DNA from: Tetradesmus obliquus
Taxonomy: Eukaryota > Chlorophyta > Chlorophyceae > Sphaeropleales > Scenedesmaceae
Reading direction: 5' to 3'
Length of the DNA: 64,000 nucleotides
Assembly: GCA_030272155.1 (NCBI GenBank)
Contig: CP126197.1
Location: 2,604,001 to 2,668,000, forward strand
Position 1 is the stretch's first letter. Each line of letters opens with the position of its first letter. Both the position numbers and the translations under genes were made by a program. Below the pieces are notes generated by a model, which worked only from the letters and a program-made list of their open reading frames with translations, did not search any database and was not told the DNA's origin. Positions 34,528-45,411 of the stretch are shown piece by piece.

Positions 34528-37453
34528 CTTGTTCTGCAGGCGTGGCAGCAGTGCTGGAGCTGGCCAGTGAGCCGCGTGCACCAGCGCTGCTGAGCATTGC
34601 TGAGCCGCATGCACCACCTGGCTGCATTGGCTGCTGCCTTCTCTTCTGACCTGTTCTGCAGGCGTGGCAGCAGTGCTGGAGCTGGCCAGTGAGCCACTGT
34701 ACATCATCTCTAGCACCCGCCTGGAGTTTGGCCGCAGGGCAGGCATCGAGACAGCAGCCATGATCACCAAGTGCGGCGTGACGCTGCTGCTGGTGCTGGG
34801 GAGCAGCCTGCAGCCTGCGCTGGTGTTTGGCGCCTCGCAGCTGGCCTTCTCCTGTGTGGTGCTTGCGGGGTACCTCTGGTACGGCGCGCAGCTGTGGGCA
34901 CAGGTGGGTGATGCGAGTTTGGCGTTGTTTTTGCAGCGGCTGGACATGCAACCTAGTCAGTCCACAAAACATGAGCTGCCGCTGGCTGACTGCACGCTCT
35001 TGCCATGCATTTCGGCATTCATGAGGTGGTGTGCTTAGGGGCGGGCCTCACAGCTGGCCTTCTCCTGTGTGGTGCTGGGCGAGGGGGGGGGGGGGGGGGG
35101 TACCTCTGGTACGGCGCGCAGCTCTGGGCACAGGTGGGAAGTACTCATGGAGGATGAAGTTGTTGAAGTAGCTTGGCGTATGTGTTTGGCAGCCTCTGGT
35201 GTGGCGCGCGGCTCTGGTCACAGGTGGGCGATGCCAAGGGGTTCACCGCGCTGTTGTGAAGTACTTGAAGTGGCTGGGCATATATTATGCGAATGGCGCG
35301 AGCAGCAACTGATTTGTAGGCATGCTGCTGCAATGCAACTGCAATGCAGCTGCAATGCATCTATGAGGGTGAGTTTGCTGTGGAAAGCTGGGCACACCTC
35401 GCTGTACCTTGAGCAGGTTCAGTGCAGATGTATCATCCTGCTGCTGTGCATGCTTGTTGTTGGCTGGCCGCCGTGCTGCCTGCAGGGTCAGCTCAAGGTG
35501 CACAGCTGGCGGCTGGACAGTCAGGACAGGCAGACGCTGGCCATCACAGGGCTCTTCAGCATACAAGCGGTGCGTGCAAGCAGCGGAGGCAGCGGCAGCA
35601 GCAGCAAAGTGGCTGTAGTGTGTTTGTGCCAACATTTGTTGGGCGCTGTACTTGTTATGATTTCAAAAGGCGCCTACTGCAGCTTGCTATTTGCCTGACG
35701 GCCTGCAGACAGTGACGAAGGCGCATGCAGGCCGGGCGCTGCTGTTGGCTGTTCTGCCACCTTGAGGGTGCTGAGGTCTCAGAAGCTGAGAAGCTGCTGC
35801 TGGCTGGTTCCAGTTCTGCTGCTTGCTGAGCGCATTGCAGGCCGGGTTGCTGCTGCTGGCTGAGGGCAGCAAGTTCGGCGAGCACCTTGCTCGCTGACAA
35901 GGCTTATGCTGCTGCGCCTTGTGATTGCTGTGCGCGCTGCAGGCTGAGAAGCTGCTGCTGGATGAGGGCAGCAAGCTGTCCTAGTACTGCTTTTCTTCTG
36001 GTCTATTTTATACCTTCTGCTTGCTGTGGTTTCTCCTCGTGCCGCAGGCTGAGAAGCTGCTGCTGGCTGAGGGCAGCAAGCTGGCAAGACACCATTCAGG
36101 CTGCTGCTGAGGCCCTACTTTTGCTGCTTGCTGTGCTAACCCGCCACCCTGCCGCAGGACGAGAAGCTGCTGCTGGCTGAGGGCAGCAAGCTGGCTTAGC
36201 ACAATGCATGCAGGCTGCTGTTGACGCCTGTTCTGCTGCTTGCTGTGGGCTGCTATTGACACAGAGACTGCAGTTTGCGTGTAAGCAGGCAAGCAATGAT
36301 CGGCGGATAAGTCCTTGACCAAGATAGTAACCAACCAAGGTCCGCGCTGTGTGCCGCAGGCTGAGAAGCTGCTGCTGGCTGAGGGCAGCAAGCTGGCGCT
36401 GGTTGGATTTGAGAGCAGCTACAACCAGGGCGTGTACGGCCTGGTGGCAAACCTGGGGAGCCTGGTGGTGCGGCTGCTGTTCACGCCCGTGGAAGAGGCA
36501 GCGTTCACCGCCTTCAGCAGGTGGGTGGTGTTGTAGGCAGAACACAGTGACATCAGAGCATGCGGTGTTGCAGGCGGCACAGGAATGGCATGCTACGCTA
36601 TTTGCGGTTGTAACATGTGGGGGCTTCTTACGGCCTGCCAGTGGTGGCAAACCTTGGGAGTCTAGTGGTGCGGCTGCTGTTCAAGCCCCGTGGATGAGGC
36701 GGCCTTCACCGCCTTCCAGCAGTGATGTGGCGTGCAGCATGACTTGCTGGCTGTTGTGTGTGCAATTATTCTGGTGTTGCGTGGTTGTCGATGTACATGG
36801 CCAGCGCCTGGGCACCATAAGCACATCATTCTGCCTCACTGAAGCTGCCAAAAAACACCACAGAGTCCACCACACATGCACCGACACTCTTCACCTCAAG
36901 ATCTGCTGACAGTGCTGCTGCTGCTGCTGCTGCCTGCACTGCCCCGCTTCTCCTTCCCTTCCCTGCTTCCTCGTCACTGCCCTCACACACAGAGCTGGCC
37001 TGCGCGCTGCTGCTGAGCCAGCCTCACGGGGGGCCCTGGCGTCAGTGCTGGCTGTAGCAGTGAAGGCTGTAGCGCTGCTGGGGCTGCTGGCTGTTACTTT
37101 TGGGCCCTGCTACAGCTACACGCTGCTGCGGCTGGTGTATGGGCAGCGCTGGTCGGAGAGTGAGGCGCCCTTTGTGCTGGGCTGCTACACTGCTTACCTG
37201 CTGCTGCTGGCCGTGAATGGTGAGTGGGTGGTGGGGCTGAGCTGCTGGATGTGATGGGTGCGTGCAAGTAGGCAGATGTCACACCCAAGTCTGCCACACA
37301 CCACGGTCCTCATGGCCTTGTGTATTGCAGCTGGTCTGGCGCAGCTGCTGCCCTCATCACCAAACCACCCATTAGGCCATAGCAACAACCGCAGCTGCTG
37401 CCCTGTGTCTCCGACAAGTGTTGACCAAAAATATCAATACCATCAGTAAATCA

Positions 37454-37534
<81 letters not shown>

Positions 37535-38396
37535 GTACCACGATGCCCCAGGCATCACCGAGGCGTTTGTGCACGCGGTGCTTGAGCCGTCCACGCTCAA
37601 GGCAGCGAATGCACTGCTGGTGGTGTTCACAGCCGCACACGTGCTGTGCAGCATCGTGCTGGTCAAGGCTGGCGGCGCTGCTGGCCTGGTGCTGGCTGAT
37701 ACGGTCAATATGAGCCTGCGCATTGCCTTCTCGCTGTGGTGAGTGGCAGCTGCCAGGTTGTCTGTGTGCTGTTTCTGCCTGGTGGCTGACACAGTCAACA
37801 TGAGCGTGCGCATCGCGTTCTCGCTGTGGTGAGTGGCAGCTGCCAGCTGCGTGTGCAACAAGGCTTCAAGTGCTGTGTCTGCCTCGTGGTGCCTGGCGGT
37901 TGGTTGTGTGGTTGCTCGTTGTAAGCCTAGCCCGTGTGTGCCGATTCTTGGTGTCTTGCTTCATGGCAGCAGCGCTGAGTCCATCAACATGAGCCTGCGC
38001 ACCGCGTAGTTACTGTCGTAGCTGGCAGCTGGAAGTTGCTTGAGCCCAGCACAAAAACTGCCTGACTGTCTTTGCGCTGCTGCTGCTGCTGCTGCTGCCG
38101 CCGCTGCGTGCAGGTACATCCGGCGCTACTTCTCCACAGTGCCAGGCTTCAGCATACGGCAGCTGCTGCCAAGCAGTCAAGTGCTGCTTGCCTGCTGCGT
38201 CGTGTCCGGCTGCCTGGCCGCCTCCAACACAGCATTCATGGCACCGCAGCAGCTGGCCGCACACGGCTTCTGGCGGCAGGCTGCGCTGCATGTGGGTGTG
38301 GGCGTGTGCTGCTTGGGTGTGCTCGCCATGCGCATTGTCAGGGTGGAGCGCGCTACGATTGCACAGGTGTCAGGGCTTCGACACAAGCAGGAGTGA
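32744..38396 (+). CDS. RFT1: RFT1 family membrane protein of N-glycosylation (10 exons)
   Basis: Exons 32744-32804, 33074-33153, 33409-33513, 33928-34084, 34662-34903, 35486-35569, 36360-36520, 36993-37219, 37552-37738, 38114-38396; every junction keeps phase and the total is 528 residues, matching the family. Hallmarks are SQVATRLVTFCMNLLVARQL, YGLSAVQFHLITTSILFLSREGFRR, VLELASEPLYI, the block EGSKLALVGFESSYNQGVYG followed by LVANLGSLVVRLLFTPVEEA, and multiple membrane helices. RFT1 is an ER protein needed for lipid-linked oligosaccharide supply (long linked to Man5GlcNAc2-PP-dolichol flipping, a role still debated). The start MAPAAADQLHVMASGFTKLM has a good context (ACCATGG). Introns 4, 5, 6, 7 and 9 contain many exon-edge echoes, more than any other gene here. 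Confidence 0.93.
33161..33397 (+). repeat. CAG/CTG-bracketed RFT1 intron 2
   Basis: CAG units at 33161-33199 start six bases after the donor; CTG-rich sequence at 33368-33397 lies just before the acceptor at 33408. Confidence 0.8.
33525..33925 (+). repeat. CAG/CTG-bracketed RFT1 intron 3
   Basis: CAG units at 33525-33546 near the donor (another CAG run at 33596-33614) and a pure CTG run at 33895-33925 touching the acceptor. This gives about 7 and 10 complementary units. Confidence 0.9.
34394..34573 (+). repeat. Two echoes of RFT1 exon 5 acceptor side
   Basis: Copies at 34394-34430 and 34530-34573 of TCTGCAG plus GCGTGGCAGCAGTGCTGGAG, the border of the true exon 5 at 34662. Each keeps an AG acceptor, and a (CTG)n tract sits before the second. 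Spacing is about 130 bp. Confidence 0.9.
35047..35234 (+). repeat. Two echoes of RFT1 exon 5 donor side, with poly-G
   Basis: 35047-35142 repeats about 80 bp of the exon 5 end (CTGGCCTTCTCCTGTGTGGT... TACCTCTGGTACGGCGCGCA... CAGGTGGG), interrupted by a run of about 18 G at 35083-35100. 35192-35234 is a shorter, more diverged copy. Both keep CAGGTGGG as a decoy donor. Confidence 0.88.
35784..36195 (+). repeat. Five echoes of RFT1 exon 7 acceptor side
   Basis: Copies of the exon 7 start (AEKLLLAEGSKLA; true exon at 36360) at 35784-35808, 35841-35880, 35939-35980, 36041-36095 and 36151-36195. The last three have an intact GCAG acceptor and the same reading phase, but each runs into a stop within about 13-20 codons (for example KLS-stop and KLA-stop). 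They would act as poison acceptors if used. Confidence 0.92.
36624..36726 (+). repeat. Echo of RFT1 exon 7 donor side
   Basis: A diverged copy of about 100 bp of the exon 7 3' part (GTGGCAAAC... AGTGGTGCGGCTGCTGTTCA... GCCTTCACCGCCTTC), carrying indels so it no longer reads through, and with a weakened donor. Confidence 0.88.
37455..37533 (+). repeat. (CTG)26 run before RFT1 exon 9 acceptor
   Basis: A pure CTG microsatellite ending 18 bases before the acceptor of exon 9 at 37552. It takes the place of an ordinary pyrimidine tract. Confidence 0.95.
37771..38035 (+). repeat. Two echoes of RFT1 exon 9 donor side
   Basis: 37771-37850 copies the exon 9 end and intron start (GTCAACATGAGCGTGCGCAT... 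TTCTCGCTGTG plus GTGAGTGGCAGCTGCCAG). 37967-38035 is a more diverged copy without a clear donor. Confidence 0.88.
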
Positions 38397-39673
38397 GCGG
38401 CGGCTGACACGGCGCTGCTGGACTCATTCAAGGCAGCGATGTGGCAACCTTGTCCTTTTTGTCAAAGCCCGCTGCGTGTTATCTGTCGGGGAGACACTTG
38501 TGCAGCCAGTGCTGGCAGCAGCTAGCTGGTGGCGAAAGAGCTGCCCTGCTTTTCTAAGGGTCCTGGAGGGCTCCTTGGAGCTGCATGCTCAGCAGGCTCT
38601 GCAATCTGCTGCAGCAGCTCGCTAGCTCCCAGCACCTGCAGCGGCAGGTCCTGGCTGGGGGAAAAGCCTGCGCGGGGATGCTTCCTGCACCAGCAGCTGC
38701 GGGATGCAGAGGAGATTTTGTAAAAGACACAGTTATATGGCTCCTGTGCATCTGTAGAAGCTTTACACTTGGCTTTGTACTGTTGTCACCCTGTAAGAGC
38801 GACCATGCTTTGATATGCACCAGACAAAGCATTGGCATGTCCTGTTGGCATGTACCCTACATTACTGTGACGCTGTAGCCCGCAGGCTACCAGCTGGTGA
38901 CCCAAAAACCTGAGTGCAGCATGCGGCAGGTGGCATCAATGGGACCTAGAGGAAGCACAAGTACGACCCCTAAAGCACATGACAAGTATCATTTACCAAG
39001 GATCGTCAGCTGCCAACTGGTGAGGCATCTGTGGGTGGCTGTACCGGTGTCCGACACCAGGCTGAGCCTGACACCCTGGACTCAACGTGAGGCACCAACA
39101 GAAAAGCTGAGGCCAATGGCCAAAGCACACTTGGGCAGCCAATGCCCAACTATAAGTCCAGAACGTAATCAGCAGCTGTTCACCGCTTTGAGGACGAGAC
39201 CCATGGAGAGTCATCCAGCGGGGTGTTGCAGCACCAGGGCAAGTGCGATTGTCAACTTTCACTATGCGTCAGATGGGCGGATGCACAGCAACCGAAGGTT
39301 TCTTGTTGATTATAAAGGTTTAATAATGCCTCTAAAGTCAACTTAGCGTGACAGCAGAACAAGTGACAACTCATTAGGATCGATTACTTTCGATTCGCAC
39401 GAGTCTGTCCTTGTGACGGTCCCTTCTATTACTATAGCCCACTCACACATGCCTGCTTTCTGACGTGAACTCGCTTCGCACCTTGTACGAAGAGAGTTTT
39501 CTTGGCTCATCCTTGTTCCCTCCGGCACCGGCTTCAAGCATCGCGCGCGCATGCTCACTTTGGTGATCTTTGAAAGTTTTGGTATCTGATAGGACACTGT
39601 AAGGTCAGCCTGATCAGTGTTGCTAGCCTGTCGGAGTCTAGCCTCGGCCCGGCCAGGCTAGCAGGCGATCTGT
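38397..39673. other. Intergenic stretch after RFT1
   Basis: A TGTAA at 38719-38723, 323 nt past the RFT1 stop, is a plausible poly(A) signal. No gene is seen; the part after about 39300 is probably the promoter of the next gene. Confidence 0.5.
38719..38723 (+). promoter_or_regulatory. Candidate TGTAA poly(A) signal of RFT1
   Basis: TGTAA in the sense strand 323 nt after the stop codon, in a local AT-rich context. Confidence 0.4.
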
Positions 39674-39700
39674 TTGCCTGTCAGGCTTTCCGCGGCCATA

Positions 39701-40275
39701 ATGGATAGACAAATGGGGCATTCAGATGCGCTGCTGGCAGCATACTTCCAACACGAGCAGCAGACCCTGCAAAATGTGCAGGGCTCAGCACTGGGCGGGC
39801 ATTCGCTCATGCTGCCGGGCATGTCGCATGGCAGTGCCAACAGTCAAGCGTGTGCAGCAGCCATGGCGCTCCAGCAGCAGCGAAACGGGCTGTTCATGCA
39901 GGGCAGCAGCAATGGCTTGGGGCACATCAAGCAGGAGCAGTATGAAGCTAGTTCGAAGGACTCTGCTAGCACTGCAGCAGCTGCAGCGGCAGCTGCAATG
40001 GCAGAGCAGGCAGCAGCTGCTGCTGCAGCAGCTGCGACAAGGCAGGGCAGCAGCACAGCAGCCCCCACGTTTACTAGTGCGTTCAGCATGCCCAATGGCA
40101 TGATGCCAACTCCAGTCACTGCAGCTATGGGCATCAACCCAGCAGCACTCGGCATGCAGTTGCAGCAGCCCAACCCTGCCTGGTTCGCTGCGAGCGCTGC
40201 CAGCAGTGCAAGCAGCTTTGCAGCGGCACTGCAGCAGCAGCAACAGCAACTGCAGCAACAGCAGCTGCAGCAGGT

Positions 40276-40323
<48 letters not shown>

Positions 40324-42480
40324 GCAGCTCTTTAGCCGCGGCAGCTTCAGCAGCAGCACGCTGCCTGCAGGAAACCCGCTGCAAGCCGCGCCGGCCGCCG
40401 CTGCCAACGGCTTCGGCGGCCCCGCTGCTGCCGCTGCTGCTGCTGCTGCTGTTGCTGCGCGTGTGCACAGCCAGACCCTCAGTAGCACAGGCCTGCCTAC
40501 TCCGCTGCCAGCAGACGATGAGCCAGACCTCAGCCACCTGACTGTCATGCAGCGCTACCACGCGCGCCGCAAGCTTGCAGTGCAGCGCATGGAGCGGGAG
40601 GTGGAGGAGAAGATTGCGCAGCTGGCTCTGCTGGAGCAGGAGAACCGCAAGCTCAAGTGGCAGGCACACATCCTAGAGCACATGCTGCTGGATATTGACA
40701 AGCAGCTAGAGGTGATGGCGCATAGCGACGCCACACCAGATGCCTCCCAGTGGCTGACATTGTTAGGTATGGGGCAGCCAGGGAGTGCTGCAGGCGCCAG
40801 CAGGGTGGCGCGCACTGTGCATCGCATGCTGGAGGGGGCGGGCCAGGTCAGTGTGGCAGGCTGGACTGTGCAGGACTGCCGCAGGCGCTGGCTGGCATAC
40901 CTCGATGCGCTGCGGCCGCTGATGCAGCAGGCGGAGGCAGCACAGGCAGAGTACCGTGCTGCGCAGCAGTCTGCAGGGCCTGAGGCGGTGAGCGGTAGCG
41001 GCAGCGGCGGCGCGCGGCGCCCGCGGCGGGCGGCAGCAGCAGCGGCAGCGGCAGTGTTCCAGCAGGAGGCTGCTGACGTGTTGGGCGTTGTGCCGCTTCC
41101 TGCAAGCACAATTCCCGAGCCTCCAGCGCCGGCGTCAGCAGCGCCTAGCACCTCACAGCAGCAGCAGGGTGGCGACGTGGACATGCAGCAGCAGCAGCTG
41201 CCGCCGCCGCAGCGCACGCAGAGCGGCTGCAGCAGCGAGCACAGCCAGCAGGGCAGTGAGACCTCGCTGCCGACCGCGCACGCGCTCAGCGTGGAGGGCG
41301 TGCCGCAGGAGCTGCTGTCTCAGATCGAGCAGCTGGTGCTGGAGAACTTCTACTGGCTGCTGGCCATCATGACCAGCAACCCTGTGCTGACGTATGAGTT
41401 CATCAGCATGGATTTGTTAGAGGGCAGCAGGCCGCTGCCGCCGCAGGAGCACAGCATTTGGGCGGATGCGGTCGCGCATGTGCAGCCGACGCTGGGCCAG
41501 ATGCAGGAGTGCTCCACATGCATCCAGGTGGGTGGGGGTGGCTAGGGTTGTAGGGTTGTAGGCTTGTATAAGGCAAGCTGTGGTGTGTGCTGTGGTGTGT
41601 GGGTCACGTGTATGCAGGTGGGTGAGGGTGCGGCCGGGTTGCAGGGGTCGGGGTTGGTGGTGTGGTGTGTTGCCGGTTGGGCCGTGCTGCGGGCTGGGGC
41701 AAGCGAGCGTGGTTTGTGCGGCTGTGCGGCGTTTCAGCAGGGCTGGTCTGTGCATGTGTGAGTGTGTGCGTTGTGTGTATGTGCGACACCAGCGACTGTG
41801 CTGTGTGGCATCTTACGTGTGTCATGTGTTGCGTGCTGTGTATGCCACGCGCGCCAATATTTGCTTTGCTCTCAATCAAGCAGGCGTGTGCTCGTGTACT
41901 GCGTCTCTGCCAGTCCATCCATGACCTTTGCATGCGGCGAATTGGCTCAACATGACACGCATCCCTACACTCGATCATAATGCACGCCACACGTCACCAA
42001 CAGCACACCAACAGCACACCAACGGACACCTCCTGCCCTGTCCTGCTGCTGCTGCTGCTGCTGCTGCCGCCGCAGGTGTCGCGGCGCTGCATGGCCAAGG
42101 TGATGGAGGAGCGCGCAGAGATCCAGGAGTCCATGCACTGCAGCGTCGAATCCGAGATGCACACGCACCTCAGCGAGGATGTGCTGCAGCTCAACAGCAG
42201 GGACGCCGCAGTGGACCGCATGCGCGCCAACGTGCGCAAGGAAAGCGTGGTGCGCAACATGGTCGGCTTCTACTGCATCAACGTGTTGAGTTTATACCAG
42301 CTGGCAAAGGTCTCGCTGTCGTGTGCGCCGTGGTTCTGCATGGCGTGGCGCGTGATCGGTGCCATGGATGAGGCGCTGGCGGCGCAGCTGGCAGAGTCGG
42401 GCCGGCAGGCTGGCGGGCGCGGCCGCGCGGCTGGCGGGCACAACACGCGCGCCAGCGCGCGCATTGCGTCGCAGCGGTGA
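39701..42480 (+). CDS. PolyQ protein with bZIP-like coiled coil (2 exons)
   Basis: Exons 39701-41527 and 42076-42480, in phase, 743 residues; an in-frame ATG at 39674 would add nine. Residue numbers are approximate. There is an IKQE sumoylation-type motif near residue 75, Ala-rich tracts, and a Gln run at 174-215 encoded by CAG. At 279-335 a basic stretch RYHARRKLAVQRMEREVEEK runs into a leucine-heptad helix (IAQLALLEQENRKLKWQAHI). This looks like bZIP but lacks the invariant Asn of the basic region, so DNA binding is unproved. A Ser/Ala/Gln-rich linker follows, then a helical C-terminal domain (QIEQLVLENFYWLLAI, AKVMEERAEIQESMH, VVRNMVGFYCINVLSLYQLA) that I do not recognise. A transcription regulator is the best guess. 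Confidence 0.75.
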
Positions 42481-45411
42481 TTGATCATGCTGCGAGATGG
42501 TTATGCTGGTGAGGTGGTTGCAGCGTTGATGTAGTTGAGGTATTGCAGCAGCGCTGCTTGTTGTGCTGCCGCAAGGGTGGATTGCGCGCAGCTGGCGTGT
42601 CCTGGTTTGGTTTGGTTTGGTTTGTTGTGTAGCCTGTGTACTGTTGATGAACTCAGTTGTTGTCATCGCGCTGCTGTGCTTGCAGTGTGCTGCTGTTTTG
42701 CAGCCAATGCAGCCAGTCGCTGCTATTCTGCAACACAATCAACAGGGTATGGTGACAGTGTGTGTTTTCTGCATTGCTGTGCAGCTGGTTGATGTACAGC
42801 TGCAGCTGCTGTGTTGACACACTGCGTTGCTGCTGGTTGCGTAGGGAGTTGCTTTTGATGTGCTTATGATGTGCTTATGGTGGGAGGGCGAATGCAGACA
42901 CACTCGCAGGGGTGTTGGGAGTGCGTAGTAGGCAGTGCACATGAAACTCTACCCACGCGTTGCTTTCTGGGGTATTTTGGTAAGGCTGACTGGTTGTGCC
43001 GCAAGCAGCTGTTGCAGGTTGACCAAACACATCAGTTTGCCCCGGCAGCGGGTGGCTTGCTGGGCGCTTTTTTGAACCTGTGCTTGAACGTGTTGGTGCA
43101 TGCTGCTGCGGGTCACTTTGACCGCTGCTTCACAGCATGCTGAGAGGTGTCTGCAGCAGCACTGCAGCTGTTGCGGCTGTCAGGCGTATGGCGGACACCA
43201 TGTGCCCTTTGGTAGTATTGGCTGGCTTGTTGCAGAGGCCCTCTCTTTGGTTCCGCTCATGTTGACAACCCTTGTGTGGGAACAGCTGTAGTATCCTACG
43301 GCTGGTTGGAGTGCTTTGTGTTGATCCTCCAACCATGCTGTGCTGTCGGTTATTTTTGGGTGCTGTTGGTCTTCGTCTTTGGCGCTGGACAGTGTTGTTT
43401 GGGTGCACATCTGGCTGAAGTGGCGGCAGCATACTGTGGGGCCAGCAGTGGTATGTCCTGTAGGCTGTGCCCTGCTGCACCTGTTATGCAGTGTTGAGTT
43501 TGCACGGCACACCGGCTGTTGCAGACGCTGCCTGCTGTGCCCGGTGGCATTGCCACATGTGTTCCTGGCAGCCTTTTGTGGAGGTTTGTTGTGTGTTGTG
43601 CACACAGCTTTCTTGTTGCAATGGTGACACCTGCCACCCAGGTCGGTGCCCTCGGCGGTAGTAGCTCAGTTGATGGCCTGGTCTATCTGCATGACACCTG
43701 TTCAGCACACGCGCAGCTGGCTGTTAGGGTGTCTGTGCAGCGTTTGCCACGTATTGCTGGGGTACCGGCGGGGCAAAAGACTCTTGGCTGCTGTGTCAGC
43801 AGCTGCTGCATGCATGCTCACCATGGCACACATACACATGTTCTTCTAGGCCTACAGGGTTGTTTGTGTTGTTACCAACTTGTGTACTTGCACATGGGGA
43901 GTGCTCTGCTGCCCATTTGACCAGAGATTTCTCTGGTGTCGCGATTGCCCTTGTTGTGCATTTGGCGGGTTGCGCTGCTCAGCAGCACCCAAGGTGGAAC
44001 GCAAGTTTATGTGGTGCACCACTGGACGTTTGATTCTCTACATGTGTGTGTCTACTGCAGCGAAACAGATCTGTTGCGCGGTCCACATCTGTCACCCTTG
44101 CTTGGCTGCTATGCTTCTGGTACCATCGTACCTACTGGCTGGCTCTGCCGCAGGGTCTTTCATGAACCTTGGAGTACTTTGTGCAACATGCAGCCTGGGG
44201 CATCGGCACGTCACAGTTCGCTCTGCACGCAGCACATCTTTTAGCTTGTGTGTTTGCTGTCCGCTGCAGCAGCTATGGCCGCTGTTGTGTTCACGCCTAT
44301 ATGTAGTACTGCGGAGTATGCGGCACTTGTGCTGGTGTGCTTTTCTATTGCATGGCTGCAGCTGGTGTGTATTGGAGGTCGGTCTTGTGCCTGCCTGGTG
44401 AGCTGAGGATCATGTTTTGGGGTGGGATTGAAGGCTGCTGGTTCACACAGTCACTTTTCCTGCGTGAAACGAATGGAGTGATGCATGTTTGCGGTCAGTG
44501 CAGGCGGCTGAGGAGATCAGCGGCAGCTGTGCCTGGGACTGCGCAGCGTTGCTCAGGCGCTGCTGTGGAAGTGTGTGTTGCAGATGTTTGGTCGGACATG
44601 CACCAGGGTATGCTGCGCTTGCAGGACTACTGCATGGCACGGTGGCGGGGCTGCTGCGAGTACGGTCGATCAAGAGTGCCTTTGTTTCGAGTGTGCAACT
44701 GGCTGGTTGGACGGCCTATCAGTTGCCATTATTCAGTTGTGTTTGTCTGCTTGCATTGCTGCATGGGAAAACATGAGTGGGAGGCGTCCTAGGAGGTGCA
44801 AAAAAAAACACGCGTGGGCCTATCTTCAAACCTTCGTTTGCTGAAGAGTTTGTGCGGCTGTACTTGTGGGTGCGCCACTGTGCACAATTGACCGCCTGCA
44901 GTGGCAGGGCTGTGCAGTCAGGGAGTTTCTGGTGGACAGTGTCCTCTGTTTGAGACTCAACATGCTGGTAACAAACTACTTGACTCATTATGCATGAACA
45001 GTAGAAGAGGTTTAGTTCTTTATATAGGTTTTAGTGCTGAAGTCAAGGCTTGCGTCTCAACACTGCAGCTCAACTGTCCGCAGGCAAGCCAGCCACTGGC
45101 GGTTTGGCCTGGCCAGCAGTCTGCGACCTGTGCCCGTAATGCTGAAATAACACGCTTGCAGCGTTTGGTTTATGCAAGTACATTGACTCGCAAAGTCTGA
45201 CGGTTTGAAGTCGGGCACTGCAGAAAACGGCTAGTCGCGACCAGGACCGGTAACCTTGGAAGCGAGTCGAGTCAAAGGTAACGGCTCATCGCAGAACCAC
45301 GATACTGTTCTCCATACAGCGTGCAGCCCTTTATGTACTGTTTTTCAACACATTCTACTCTACTCCTGTCGCAGATTGCTGTCTCATTGAGAATTTGATC
45401 AGGCTGTTGAC
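42481..45411. other. 2.9-kb stretch without a supported gene
   Basis: Conspicuously rich in T and G on the plus strand, with many TTGTGT and GCTGTTG words. Open frames exist on both strands, but none forms an exon chain with good splice phases or a recognisable fold. It could be a long 3' UTR, a non-coding RNA or a fast-evolving gene. Confidence 0.4.

Noticed and set aside
33788-34972. Long open frame on the minus strand (about 390 codons) opposite RFT1
   Set aside because: It is antisense to RFT1 exons 4-5 and their echoes, is made largely of Gln/Ser/Ala runs from CAG/CTG repeats, and has no recognisable fold. RFT1 on the plus strand explains the region.
35784-36400. Regularly spaced identical repeats resembling a CRISPR array
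   Set aside because: The genome is eukaryotic, the repeats are copies of an RFT1 exon border, spacing is uneven (about 60-200 bp) and no cas genes exist.
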